From Methylobacterium sp. UNC378MF (GTDB lineage Bacteria > Pseudomonadota > Alphaproteobacteria > Rhizobiales > Beijerinckiaceae), in the NCBI RefSeq assembly GCF_900103195.1, contig NZ_FMWU01000014.1:118053-182052 (forward strand): a stretch of 64,000 nucleotides of DNA, in the 5' to 3' direction. A program made the position numbers and the translations under genes. Under the pieces are notes generated by a model. It saw only the letters and a program-made list of their open reading frames with translations, searched no databases and was not told the DNA's origin. Positions 25,304 to 33,651 of the stretch are shown here, in pieces. Position 1 is the stretch's first letter; each line of letters begins with the position of its first letter.

Positions 25304-25415
25304 GCGTCTGCTTTGGCCGGACACCCGTCCGGTAGCGGTCGGGCAGCTCTCGGCCAGACTCCGTCACGCCGGATCGTCAGCACGCGCAGGACCGGACATT
25401 CAGCCGATTGTGGCG
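25304..25415 (+). repeat. Intergenic repeat R2, diverged copy
   Basis: Contains GCTTTGGCCGGACACCCG, CGGCCAGACTCCGTCACGCC and CAGGACCGGACATTCAGCC, parallel to the R2 copies at 29.8 and 59.2 kb but with many changes. Lies between the riboswitch and the next gene. Confidence 0.45.
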
Positions 25416-25488
25416 AAGACCCGTAAGAGACCTTCTTCTCGAGTGACTACCAAGCCGAAGGCGTGAGAGCGGCTCCGCAATGACCGGA

Positions 25489-25695
25489 TCAGACGCTCCG
25501 TTCACCACGCGAGATCGTCGACGTGCAAAGCGGCGCTTTGGGCCACGAAGAGGAGACCTGTTGCGCCACCCTGTTCGGGGCAGCCTCGAATGGATGAGGA
25601 ACTAGGTAGCCTGTCAGCATGACGAGCAACCACAGCGATAGGCCGCCGACGATATCGCTGCCGTGGAGCGCGTGGTCACGTGGATCGTAGGCCAT
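25489..25695 (-). CDS. Small membrane protein following the anti-sigma gene, 68 aa
   Basis: Starts at an ATG preceded by GGAGGGAGTTTAGAC. MAYDPRDHALHGSDIVGG is followed by one hydrophobic helix (LSLWLLVMLTGYLVPHPF) and a polar Ser-rich tail. It follows the anti-sigma factor gene by 57 bases on the same strand and may be part of its operon. No family recognised. Confidence 0.5.
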   Translation of the reverse strand: MAYDPRDHALHGSDIVGGLSLWLLVMLTGYLVPHPFEAAPNRVAQQVSSSWPKAPLCTSTISRGERSV

Positions 25696-25752
25696 GTCTA
25701 AACTCCCTCCGAACGTGCTGGTCTGAAGCGATCCGGTACAGCACGACCGTCC

Positions 25753-26535
25753 TCACTGGGTCCGGGACCGCAGAAAATCCTGGCGAAGCTGCAGCAGATC
25801 CTCGTCCGCCACGTCTGAGACTGCGCAGAACGTGAGATCGTTCGAAGTCCACCAGACCATGTTGTACCCTCGCTCGCTGTAGCTCTGCGCGGCGGGCTCG
25901 CGTGCGGGCCAGACGAAGACGTTGATGACGTGCCCGTTCCGCCGATAGACGATGACCGGGACCGGCTGGCCAGCGATGTAGTCGAGCCGCCCGCCGACAA
26001 GAGGAAAGCCCTGCGCGGCGAGGTCGACCACGGGCGGCGAGACGTTGGCCTTACCGTTGAACCACGGTTTGACCGTGTGTCGGTCCGAGGTTTGCACGTC
26101 GGTGAGGTGATCCACCAGCAACGACCGGACGTGGCTCGACACGATCTCGTCCTGAAGCGAAGGATGCTGGCGCGGGACCGCCAGAACGAGGAAGAGGCTC
26201 GCGGCCAGGGCACCGGCCGATGGGATGAAGCTCCAGCTCCTAACAAAGCCGAGGACTTGTGCGGTGGGTCGACGCGCGTCGCGCTTCGGTTGTGGGACCG
26301 CTCGCGAGACGGCGTCGACCACCTGTGCGCGCACGTGCTCCGGGACAGGCCACGCGACGCCATCCTGTCCGATGGTTCGCCGCAGGGACATGAACCGCTC
26401 AACCTCGGCGCGACAATCCGGGCAGGTTGCGAGGTGGGACTCGAACGCGAGGGTGTTCGCCGCGTCGAGTTCGTCGTCGATGAAGCCGTGCAGCGCCACG
26501 GCCCAGTGTGCGCAGCCATCAGGATCGCGGGTCAT
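25753..26535 (-). CDS. Anti-sigma factor with zinc-binding ZAS domain, 260 aa
   Basis: The start MTRDPDGCAHWAVALHGF lies 29 bases after the sigma gene. The N-terminal part has the zinc anti-sigma motif: a histidine-rich helix (CAHWAVALHGFIDDELD) and H-x3-C-x2-C in ESHLATCPDC. After a linker there is one membrane helix (AGALAASLFLVLAV, about residues 125-140) and a periplasmic domain of about 120 residues containing DLTFCAVSDVADEDLLQL. It should hold the sigma factor encoded at 26565-27341 at the membrane until a periplasmic or redox signal frees it. Confidence 0.85.
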   Translation of the reverse strand: MTRDPDGCAHWAVALHGFIDDELDAANTLAFESHLATCPDCRAEVERFMSLRRTIGQDGVAWPVPEHVRAQVVDAVSRAVPQPKRDARRPTAQVLGFVRSWSFIPSAGALAASLFLVLAVPRQHPSLQDEIVSSHVRSLLVDHLTDVQTSDRHTVKPWFNGKANVSPPVVDLAAQGFPLVGGRLDYIAGQPVPVIVYRRNGHVINVFVWPAREPAAQSYSERGYNMVWWTSNDLTFCAVSDVADEDLLQLRQDFLRSRTQ

Positions 26536-26564
26536 CAGGGTCAAGCCTTCTCGATCCGAGGGTC

Positions 26565-27341
26565 CTAGATCCAAGCCTCGGCGAACGCGCTTCTGGCTCG
26601 CGCCAGGCGCGACATCACTGTCCCGATCGGCAGCGCCGTAACCGCCGCGATCTCGCGGTAGGAAAGCTGCTCCAGCTCGCGTAGCACGAGCATCTCGCAC
26701 AAGGGCTGCGGCAGGCCGAAAAGGACGCCGCGTACCTGCTCCGCCTCGCTCTTACGGATCAGGGCCGCCTCGGGCGTGTCCTCCTCGGAGACCGCCCGGT
26801 CGAGCACCGAGCCACCCTCGAAATCCTCCTCAAAGCCCGTATTGGGATCGGCTTCGTAGCGGGCGGTTCGAGCCCGCGCTGCGCGCCAGTCGTGATGGCA
26901 GTTGCGCACGATCGCGAACAGCCAGGTCCTGACGTTGCCATCCCGGAAGCTGCAGAAGTGGCGGCAGGCCTTCAGGAACGCGTCCTGCACGATGTCGTGG
27001 GCGGCGTCGGCATCGCGGCTGAGGAACCGGGCGAAGTTGTACGCCGCGTCCATTTGCGGGAGCACCAGCCGCTGAAACCGTTCGCTGGCTTCGGCGTCGA
27101 GAGCCGGATGGGCGTCGTCGTGAGCGACCGAGGACGCGGCGACCAATCCCGCGGCAGACGAATGTGCCCCGGGCATTTGCCGGCGAGCGGGAGGGGCGAC
27201 GATCATTGCCCACATCTGGCTGAACTCATCGACGAGTGAGCTCAGGCATCCCGTGAGCCGATCGAACGGCGTCGCTGCATCCGCGCGGTAAGCCCCAGTG
27301 GCGCTGTGCAGATCGTGAGTGGCCATCAGTTTGTTCGCCAT
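26565..27341 (-). CDS. ECF-family RNA polymerase sigma factor, up to 258 aa
   Basis: Region 2 lies at MDAAYNFARFLSRDADAAHD, then VQDAFLKACRHFCSFRDGNV and RTWLFAIVRNCHHDWRAAR; region 4 is LPQPLCEMLVLRELEQLSYREIAAV with GTVMSRLARARSAFAEAW at the end. The sigma core is about 170 residues, so the first 80 residues are an extension or the true start is further in, for instance near 27177 (MPGAHSSA). It is followed by its anti-sigma gene and divergent from the hydrolase-TPR-DoxX genes, which are candidate targets. I did not find a convincing promoter motif there. Confidence 0.88.
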   Translation of the reverse strand: MANKLMATHDLHSATGAYRADAATPFDRLTGCLSSLVDEFSQMWAMIVAPPARRQMPGAHSSAAGLVAASSVAHDDAHPALDAEASERFQRLVLPQMDAAYNFARFLSRDADAAHDIVQDAFLKACRHFCSFRDGNVRTWLFAIVRNCHHDWRAARARTARYEADPNTGFEEDFEGGSVLDRAVSEEDTPEAALIRKSEAEQVRGVLFGLPQPLCEMLVLRELEQLSYREIAAVTALPIGTVMSRLARARSAFAEAWI

Positions 27342-27628
27342 CGCCCTCGCTCGCTCATCGTGCCGTCGCGCCGCTCGGTGCAGACCTCTCCTTGAGAGAC
27401 TACCTTCCCGCTCGTTTTATTCTCGCCCTCCGTAATTTCGCCGGTGCCGCTTCGATCGACGAAAAATTTTGAGAATAAATCGCCGGCGCTCTCGGTCTCT
27501 CTCAATAGTGAGGAGCAGCTATGCCAGGCTGCGCACCGGAGGAGAGCCTCTTCTTCGGTTCGGATGCCTGACGAAGCGAACGTGCCCTCACTGTTCGAGA
27601 CCCGACACTCACACAGGAGAGGGTGTTC

Positions 27629-28597
27629 ATGGTGACGTTATCTCGCCGGGCCGCGTGTGCGGCCTTGGGCGCGGCGGCGGCTTTTGGCCTGAACCGACCG
27701 CTGCGCTTCGTTCCCGCCGCCGGCGCCATGCCGGTCGAGCCGACCGTCGGCTTCCGCAGGTTCAAGGTCGGCTCGGTCGAGGTCACGGCGGTCTACGACG
27801 GCATCTGGCGCAAGCCGCACGACCCGGCCTTCATCAAGGACGTGACCGTCGACCAAACCAAGGAGGCGCTCGCCAAGGCCGGCTTGACGACCGACTTCAT
27901 GCCGATCCCACTGACCGTCTTCGTTCTCAAGCTCGGCGACCGCTACGTCATGTGCGACGCGGGTTCCGGTGTCGGGCAGTGGCAGGCCAATGCCACGCAC
28001 CTGCCCGGCAACATGGCTGCAGCAGGCATCGACCACACCAAGATCGACACCATACTCATCTCACACTTTCACCCCGACCACGTTTGGGGGCTGATGCAGA
28101 AGGGCACCAACGCGCCGACCTTCCCGAACGCCGAACTCGTCGTCAGCAGCACGGAGTATCGGTGGTGGACCGACCCGGAGCGGCTCGGGAAGTTGCCGGA
28201 GGGCCGGCGCGGCGCGGGCAAGCGGATCGCGGACGTGTTTCCGACCTGGAAGAACTGGCGTCTGGTCGAGGACGGGTCCGAAGTCGCGCCCGGCGTACGG
28301 TTCGTCTTCGCGCCCGGCCACACGCCCGGCCACTCCGCGCTGCTGGTCTCCTCCGGCACAGAGCAGCTGATGATTTCGGCCGACACGATGTACGTGCCGG
28401 CGCTGCTCGCGCCACATCCCGACTGGCAGGGCAGCTACGACCAAGACGGCCCGATGGCGATCGGCACCCGCCGCATGCTGGTCGACCGCATCATCGCCGA
28501 CAAGGTTGCGATCTGCGGCTCTCACTTCCCGTTCCCAGGGTCCGGCACCTTCGTCAGGGACGGCAACGCCTACGCGTTCACGCCTGCCGAAGCCTGA
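27629..28597 (+). CDS. Exported metallo-beta-lactamase-fold hydrolase, 322 aa
   Basis: The start ATG at 27629 follows AGGAGAGG by six bases. The N-terminus has a twin arginine followed by a hydrophobic stretch (SRRAACAALGAAAAFGL), a likely Tat signal. The metal motif HFHPDH is at residues 146-151, with later ligands in APGHTPGHSALL, ISADTMYV and CGSHFPFPG. This is the MBL-fold group to which quorum-lactonases, alkylsulfatases and methyl-parathion hydrolases belong; the substrate cannot be named. It leads a plus-strand set with the TPR protein and the DoxX pseudogene, divergent from an ECF sigma/anti-sigma pair. Confidence 0.88.
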   Translation: MVTLSRRAACAALGAAAAFGLNRPLRFVPAAGAMPVEPTVGFRRFKVGSVEVTAVYDGIWRKPHDPAFIKDVTVDQTKEALAKAGLTTDFMPIPLTVFVLKLGDRYVMCDAGSGVGQWQANATHLPGNMAAAGIDHTKIDTILISHFHPDHVWGLMQKGTNAPTFPNAELVVSSTEYRWWTDPERLGKLPEGRRGAGKRIADVFPTWKNWRLVEDGSEVAPGVRFVFAPGHTPGHSALLVSSGTEQLMISADTMYVPALLAPHPDWQGSYDQDGPMAIGTRRMLVDRIIADKVAICGSHFPFPGSGTFVRDGNAYAFTPAEA

Positions 28598-28626
28598 CCC
28601 CTATCAATGTGCGAGGAAACCAGATC

Positions 28627-29091
28627 ATGACGAACAGCTCCTCCCTGCGCGCCGTCGTGTTGGCCGCCGGCCTCACAGCGACCATGCTCGCCGCGTCTCT
28701 TCCCGCCTTCGCTGTCGATGACGACTCGTCGGATGGGGCGGTCGACCTCACCTCGGTGCGGACCAAGATCGCCGCCAAGGATTACAAGGCCGCGCTGACC
28801 GAGCTGCGCGATCTCGCTGAGGACAACCAGCAGGCCGACGTCTACAACCTACTCGGCTTCACCCTGCGCAAGACCGGCGACCTCAAGACATCGCTGACCT
28901 ACTACACGAAGGCTCTCGAGCTGAAGCCGGACCACAAGGCGGCACGCGAGTACCTCGGCGAACTGTATGTCGAGATGGGCGACATGGCCAAGGCCAGGGA
29001 CCAGCTCGCCGCGCTCGGCAAGCTCTGTCCCGGCGGCTGCGAGGAACGTGCGGATCTCGAGAAGGCGATCGCAGCGAAGACGGGCGGCTGA
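28627..29091 (+). CDS. Periplasmic TPR-repeat protein, 154 aa
   Basis: Signal peptide MTNSSSLRAVVLAAGLTATM with cleavage near ASLPAFA, then two to three tetratricopeptide repeats (DYKAALTELRDLAEDNQQAD, then VYNLLGFTLRKTGDLKTSLTYY and KALELKPDHKAAREYLGELY). A C-terminal KLCPGGCEE segment adds two cysteines. TPR domains bind other proteins; the partner may be the neighbouring exported hydrolase. GAGGAAA lies in front of the start, 29 bases after the hydrolase stop. Confidence 0.85.
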   Translation: MTNSSSLRAVVLAAGLTATMLAASLPAFAVDDDSSDGAVDLTSVRTKIAAKDYKAALTELRDLAEDNQQADVYNLLGFTLRKTGDLKTSLTYYTKALELKPDHKAAREYLGELYVEMGDMAKARDQLAALGKLCPGGCEERADLEKAIAAKTGG

Positions 29092-29153
29092 TGCCCGAGG
29101 CGCGGGACCGATGGCGGTCCCACGCCCGGCTCTCATCAATCGAGAACTCCGCC

Positions 29154-29630
29154 ATGACCTGGTCGTTTCCTGCCATCCCGACACCCGTGCGCGACGGCCT
29201 GCTGCTGCTCGCGCGGCTCCTGCTCGCCTGGATCTTCATCCATGAGGGGTTCGTCCTGGTGTCGAACCTCGACGGCACCTTCGCCACGATGGCTAAGCTC
29301 GGCGTGCCGGCCGCTCTGGCAGTCGCGACCATCCTACTTTAGCTCGGCGCGGGCCTAGCCGTCGCGGCTGGCTGGCAGACGCGAGCGGCCGCGCTGTCGC
29401 TCTGCCTCTTCTGCCTCGCGACCGCTATCCTGTTCCATGCGAACTTCGCCGCTCGCAACGAGCTGCTGCACTTCGAGAAGGATCTGGCAATTGCCGGCGG
29501 TATGTGCGCCCTCTTAGTCGTGGGCGCTGGTCGGCTTTCTCTCGACAGCCTTATGCACTCATGGAGGGCGACAAGCGCGAAGACTACGCTGAGGTGCTTC
29601 TTCAAAGACAAACGTGGGCGTCTTGGATAG
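29154..29630 (+). pseudogene. DoxX-family membrane protein interrupted by an in-frame TAG
   Basis: MTWSFPAIPTPVRDGLLLLA opens a DoxX-type four-helix membrane protein (ARLLLAWIFIHEGFVLVSNL). At 29340-29342 the frame meets TAG, after VATILL, and then continues without a shift through LGAGLAVAAGWQTRAAALSL, FCLATAILFHANFAARNE and LLHFEKDLAIAGGMCALLV to a stop at 29628-29630. The whole is the normal family length. A single GAG-to-TAG change would produce this (family members usually have E-L-G here). So it is a one-mutation pseudogene, or a sequencing error. Its position after the TPR gene suggests it belonged to that operon. Confidence 0.75.
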
Positions 29631-29751
29631 AGGCAAAAGCCCCGAGTGCCGTTCTCTGCTACGAACGCTTCGCTTTGATATGAGCCGCTGTGCTCCCCCC
29701 ATCCGGCAGCCCATCAGTGGACCTTTTAACCTTCCGCAAAGGATCGATAGG

Positions 29752-29865
29752 GGCCTGTCCGCTTTTCCGGCAATTCTTCTCCGAAGCGGACGAGCCGCTT
29801 GCGGCCAGATGACGTCACGCCTGAACGCCATTGCTTGCAGAACCGGACGTTCGGCTTTGCGCCCA
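29752..29865 (+). repeat. Intergenic repeat R2, copy 1
   Basis: Arms GTCCGCTT (29757-29764) and AAGCGGAC (29784-29791) are followed by a 64-base block (29802-29865) that is identical to 59147-59210. The block contains GATGACGTCACGCCTGAACG and AACCGGACGTTCGG. It lies in a 350-base gap with no gene. Confidence 0.75.
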
Positions 29866-29983
29866 TTGCAGTCATTCAGCCGAATGCGACGCCGCCCCAG
29901 AACCAGACGTCACACAACGGAGAATCGATTTGGGGCCCTGGTGAATTCTATGACGGCAGCAGTGGCCGCGATCTCGGCCGCGC

Positions 29984-31084
29984 TCAGCCGATCCCGAGGC
30001 CGCGGATGAGCAGGACCGCGATGGCCAGGAGCACGAGCAGCGAGGCGGTGACCGCCAGCGTCACCCGGCCGCCGACCTGGACCAGCACGCGGACATCGAC
30101 ACCGAGCCCCAGCGCGGCCATCGACACGATGGTGAGGAAGCCGGCGATCCGGGCGAGCGGCGCGACCCAGCCGTCCGGGATCAATCCCAGCGAGCGCAGC
30201 GTGGCGAGCGCCAGGAAGCCCAGCATGAACCAGGGCACCAGCTTGAAGAAGCCGAGCCGCCCCGGCGCGGCCTTGCCCGTCGCCCCCGCTGCCGGCAGGC
30301 GCGGAGCGAGCAGTGACAAGGCGAGCACCACCGGTCCGAGCATCAGAACCCGAACCAGCTTGACCAGCGTACCCACCTGCGTGGCGAGCGGGCCCACCGG
30401 GACGGTCGCGGCCAGCACCTGCGGCACCGCGTAGACGGTCAGCCCCGCCAGCACGCCGTACTGGTGCTCGCTGAAGCCGGCGAGCGGCACGAACAGCGGC
30501 AGGCCGAGCACCATCAGCACGCCCAGCACCGCCGTGAAGGCGATGGCCGCCGCCACGTCCCGGCTGTCGGCCCCGATCACCGGGGCGACGGCCGCGATGG
30601 CCGAGTTGCCGCAGATGGCGTTGCCGCAGGCTATCAGCAGCGCCATGCGCACGGGCAGACCCAGCGCGCGGCAGAGGGCGCAGCTCGCCAGGATGGTCAG
30701 CGCCACCGCCCCGACGATGCCGGCCAGCAGCGCCGGCCCCGAGGCGACGATGGACCCCAGGCTCACCGCGGCGCCGAGCAGGGTCACGGCCACCTCCAGC
30801 ACCTGCTTGGCCGAGAAGGCGATACCGGCCTTGAAGAGCGCGCCCGGCACCCAGGCGGTGCGCAGGGCCGTGCCCAGCAGGATGGCTAGCACCAGCGCCT
30901 CGACGTAGGGATGGCCGGTCAGATGCTCCTCGCCAGCCTGCAGACCCTGCGCCACCGCCGTGATACCCAGGCACAGGAGCACGCCTGGGAGCAGGGTCAC
31001 GGCCGTCCCGGCCCAGGCGGATGCGCGCCGCGGTTGGGACGGCGTAGGTTCTGACCGGTCCGGAGCGGCGGTTCTTGCGATCAT
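29984..31084 (-). CDS. YeiH-type putative sulfate/sulfite exporter, 366 aa
   Basis: An inner-membrane protein with about ten hydrophobic helices and the family features LVLAILLGTALR, ACGNAICGNSAIAAVAPVIG and GFLTIVSMAALGLGVDVR (UPF0324). Relatives lie beside sulfonate-degradation genes, where they are proposed to export the sulfite or sulfate released (SuyZ/TauZ type role). It ends the long minus-strand operon that begins with suyA and directly follows sorB, by 28 bases, which fits sulfate or sulfite efflux. The transported ion is inferred from context. Confidence 0.88.
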   Translation of the reverse strand: MIARTAAPDRSEPTPSQPRRASAWAGTAVTLLPGVLLCLGITAVAQGLQAGEEHLTGHPYVEALVLAILLGTALRTAWVPGALFKAGIAFSAKQVLEVAVTLLGAAVSLGSIVASGPALLAGIVGAVALTILASCALCRALGLPVRMALLIACGNAICGNSAIAAVAPVIGADSRDVAAAIAFTAVLGVLMVLGLPLFVPLAGFSEHQYGVLAGLTVYAVPQVLAATVPVGPLATQVGTLVKLVRVLMLGPVVLALSLLAPRLPAAGATGKAAPGRLGFFKLVPWFMLGFLALATLRSLGLIPDGWVAPLARIAGFLTIVSMAALGLGVDVRVLVQVGGRVTLAVTASLLVLLAIAVLLIRGLGIG

Positions 31085-31112
31085 CGCGCGGCCTCCTGTC
31101 CGGTGTCGGCGC

Positions 31113-31454
31113 TCAGTAGGTCGCGCCGAGATAGGCGGCGATGGCCCTGGCCTGCTCCTCGGCGATCGGCGCCCGGTAGACCTTGATCATCTTGGCGACC
31201 TCCGCGTCCCAGAAGGCCTGGCCCTTCTTCGGTGGCTGCATGGCGACGTAATCCGCCGAGTGGCAGGTCATGCAGGTCTCCTGCGCGGCCTGGAAGCCGG
31301 CCGCGTGCGCCGCATCCGGGGCCGGCCGGAACTGCGCCGTCGGCTCCGGCAGCGTGTAGGTGTCCGGCGCGGCGCGCGCGGAGGTCGCGGCCAGTGCGGG
31401 CGCCAGCGCGAGGGCGGCGACGATCGACGCGCGAAGCGGGCGGGTGCTGGACAT
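31113..31454 (-). CDS. sorB: Sulfite dehydrogenase cytochrome c subunit, 113 aa
   Basis: A small periplasmic c-type cytochrome: signal peptide (MSSTRPLRASIVAALALAPA, cleavage near SARA), then one haem site C-M-T-C-H at residues 61-65 and a distal methionine near VAKMIKVYRAPI. The size and position, 12 bases after sorA, match SorB, which takes electrons from the molybdenum subunit and delivers them to the respiratory chain. Works on sulfite released by SuyAB. Confidence 0.9.
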   Translation of the reverse strand: MSSTRPLRASIVAALALAPALAATSARAAPDTYTLPEPTAQFRPAPDAAHAAGFQAAQETCMTCHSADYVAMQPPKKGQAFWDAEVAKMIKVYRAPIAEEQARAIAAYLGATY

Positions 31455-31466
31455 GCCGATCCTGCT

Positions 31467-32675
31467 TCAGGTCGCCCGCACGCGGGTCGTCTCGACGACG
31501 TTGCGCATGTATCCGGCGGGGTTCCAGCGCGGCTCCATCGGCTGAGTGCCCCCGTCGTTGCCCGTGGCCCGCACCCGCAGGGCGTGGGTGCCCGGCGCCA
31601 GCTCGACCGCCGCGGTCCAAGTCCGGAAGGCATAGCGGCCGAGATCCTGGCCCAGCGCGGCTTCGATCCAGCTCCGGCCATCGTCACCCGAGACCGCCAC
31701 GGACTTGATGCCCGAGCCGCCGTCGAAGGCGATGCCGCGCAGGTCGACGCGCCCGGCCTTCACCTGCGCGCCGTCGGTCAGGTTGGTCACGAACGAGCGG
31801 ACGTTGAACCGGCCGATCGGCACGGTCTTGTCGGGCGCCTTGCCCGGCTCAGTGCAGGCGCAAGAATTGTCGGGGATGCGGTAGGCGGACTTCATCCAGA
31901 AGCCATCGAAGGGCTTGTCCAGAACGGTGATGGTGTCGAGGTGCTTGACCCAGTAGGTCCCGTAATAGCCCGGCACCACGAGGCGGAGCGGGTAGCCGTT
32001 GAGCCAGGGCAGATCCGCGCCGTTCATGCCCCAGGCGAGCAGCACCTGACCGTCGCCGGCCTGGTCGAGGGACAGCGCCTTGGCGAAGTCCGGTGTCTCC
32101 GGCAGGACCGGGCGGTCGAGCCCGTTGAACGCGACCTGCACGGCCCCGGCCTTTACGCCGGCCCTGTCGAGCACGCTCTTCAGCGGCACGCCGGTCCAGC
32201 GGGCGCAGCCCATGGCGCCGTTGGCGAGCTGGCCGCCGGCCATGCGCGGCTCGAAGAAGCCGCGGGAATTGCCCGAGCACTGGTTGACCGCCACGATCTC
32301 TGTCTGCCCCGGCAGGGCCTTGAGGTCCGCCAGCGAGAGTTCGACGGGCCGCTCGACATGGCCCGTGACCGCGACGCGGAACGCCTGCGGGTCGATCTCG
32401 GTGGGGATGTCGGCGAGGTGGTAGCGGACGAAGAAGGCGTCGTTGGAGGTAATGGCGCCCTCGTCGAAGACCGCGAACGGCGTCTCCAGCTGCGGCGGGC
32501 GCGCGGTCATCTGCAGGAGCGGCCGCTTGCCCGGATAGGCCACGAGCGGCCGCGCGCCGTTACCGAAGGGCAGCGTCGCGGTGTCGCCCGCCCGTGCGCG
32601 CGGCACGCCCCCTACGGCGGCGATAGTGCCGAGCGCGGTCAGCCGCATGAAATCCCGTCTTCCGCGATCGGTCAT
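31467..32675 (-). CDS. sorA: Sulfite dehydrogenase molybdopterin subunit, 402 aa
   Basis: Oxidises sulfite to sulfate in the periplasm using one molybdenum cofactor. It starts with a Tat signal (MTDRGRRDFMRLTALGTIAA, cleavage near ARAG). The molybdenum-ligating cysteine is C133 in VNQCSGNSRGFF; LVVPGYYGTYWVKHLDTITV and the C-terminal dimerisation domain (RGIAFDGGSGIKSVAVSGDD, TWTAAVELAPGTHALRVRA) complete the SorA plan. It lies between the GntR-type regulator gene and sorB in the sulfonate operon, which makes the physiological source of sulfite clear. Confidence 0.93.
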   Translation of the reverse strand: MTDRGRRDFMRLTALGTIAAVGGVPRARAGDTATLPFGNGARPLVAYPGKRPLLQMTARPPQLETPFAVFDEGAITSNDAFFVRYHLADIPTEIDPQAFRVAVTGHVERPVELSLADLKALPGQTEIVAVNQCSGNSRGFFEPRMAGGQLANGAMGCARWTGVPLKSVLDRAGVKAGAVQVAFNGLDRPVLPETPDFAKALSLDQAGDGQVLLAWGMNGADLPWLNGYPLRLVVPGYYGTYWVKHLDTITVLDKPFDGFWMKSAYRIPDNSCACTEPGKAPDKTVPIGRFNVRSFVTNLTDGAQVKAGRVDLRGIAFDGGSGIKSVAVSGDDGRSWIEAALGQDLGRYAFRTWTAAVELAPGTHALRVRATGNDGGTQPMEPRWNPAGYMRNVVETTRVRAT

Positions 32676-32766
32676 CGCGCGCTCCTCGTTCAGGCTGTCG
32701 CAGCGGAGTTCCGGTTCGGCGCGCCCCGCCCTCGATTGCGGGGCGACGCCTCGGAGCAGATCCCGG

Positions 32767-33576
32767 TCAGCGCAGGACCGAGAGGTAGTGGATGTCCTGA
32801 GTCAGGCAGGTCGAGAGGCGCCACTCGACCGGCCGTTCCTCCAGATCGATGGCGACGCGGTCGATCTCGAGGGCGGGGGTCCCGGCGGGCACCTCGAGCA
32901 GTTCGGCCTCGCGCGCCCCGATCGCCACGGCCTTCAGGCGCTCGTTGGCGGTTGCGATCGTGATGCCGTAGCGCGTGGCGTAGAGGCTGTAGAGGGTGTT
33001 CGGCAGCTCGAGCTGGGCGATGCCCGGGAACAGGCTGGCGGGCACGCTGATCGTCTCGACCACGCACAGCTTGGCGTCGACAGCGCGCACGCGCTCGATC
33101 CGGACCACCCGGGCCGACCGCACGAGGTCGAGCCGCCCGCGCTCGTCGGCGCTGGCGGCCGCCTCAGCGATCCCCGTGACCCGGCTCGTGGGCATGCCGG
33201 TGCCGTCGCCGTCCGGCCGCAGCTTCAGGAAGCGGAAGACGCTCTGCTTGTCATCGTGATCGGCCACGAAGGTCCCGCGGCCCTGACGGCGCACCAGCAG
33301 GCTGTCGGCAGTGAGCGCATCGAGGGCCTTGCGCACCGTCCCCTGGCTGACCCCCAACTCAAGGGCGAGCTGTCCCTCGCTCGGCAGGATCTGGCCGGGC
33401 TGCCAGACCGCGTCGGCCAGGCGCTTCAGCAGCGTGTCGTAGACCTGCCGGTAGAGCGGGCGGAAGCCGACCGTGCCGGTGCGCCCCGAACCTGCCTGTC
33501 CTTCGCCTGACCGTTCCATCGCGTGACGACGCAGAGCCCCATCCGTGGGTAGAGCGTCGAAGGATGTGTCCAGCAC
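32767..33576 (-). CDS. GntR-family regulator with UTRA effector domain, 269 aa
   Basis: Winged HTH near residues 35-105 (PLYRQVYDTLLKRLADAVWQ, GQILPSEGQLALELGVSQGT, VRKALDALTADSLLVRRQGR), followed by a UTRA ligand-binding domain ending in VEWRLSTCLTQDIHYLSVL. The GTG start at 33576 sits just after AGGAGGGAG; an ATG at 33618 is also open. Regulators of this HutC group bind a pathway intermediate and leave DNA. It is embedded in the sulfolactate operon between comC and sorA, and is the natural candidate to bind the shared GTCTTATATAAGAC palindromes found in front of four transcription units here. Confidence 0.88.
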   Translation of the reverse strand: MLDTSFDALPTDGALRRHAMERSGEGQAGSGRTGTVGFRPLYRQVYDTLLKRLADAVWQPGQILPSEGQLALELGVSQGTVRKALDALTADSLLVRRQGRGTFVADHDDKQSVFRFLKLRPDGDGTGMPTSRVTGIAEAAASADERGRLDLVRSARVVRIERVRAVDAKLCVVETISVPASLFPGIAQLELPNTLYSLYATRYGITIATANERLKAVAIGAREAELLEVPAGTPALEIDRVAIDLEERPVEWRLSTCLTQDIHYLSVLR

Positions 33577-33651
33577 CTCTCCCTCCTCTCGCTTACGTGG
33601 CTCTTCCGACGGGAGCAATCATAGGTTCTTCCTCCGCACAGGCGATCCGCG

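Noticed and set aside
27521..27571. Sixteen-codon frame with GAGGAG in front, before the metallo-hydrolase gene
   Set aside because: Could be a leader peptide, but nothing in it (no attenuator, no codon run) supports that.
27469..29091. 540-codon frame that ends as the TPR protein
   Set aside because: Its first 380 codons overlap the metallo-hydrolase gene out of frame and have no protein character; only the part from 28627 is the TPR gene.
30960..32963. 667-codon plus-strand frame across sorA, sorB and the YeiH-type gene
   Set aside because: Antisense shadow of three recognised genes.
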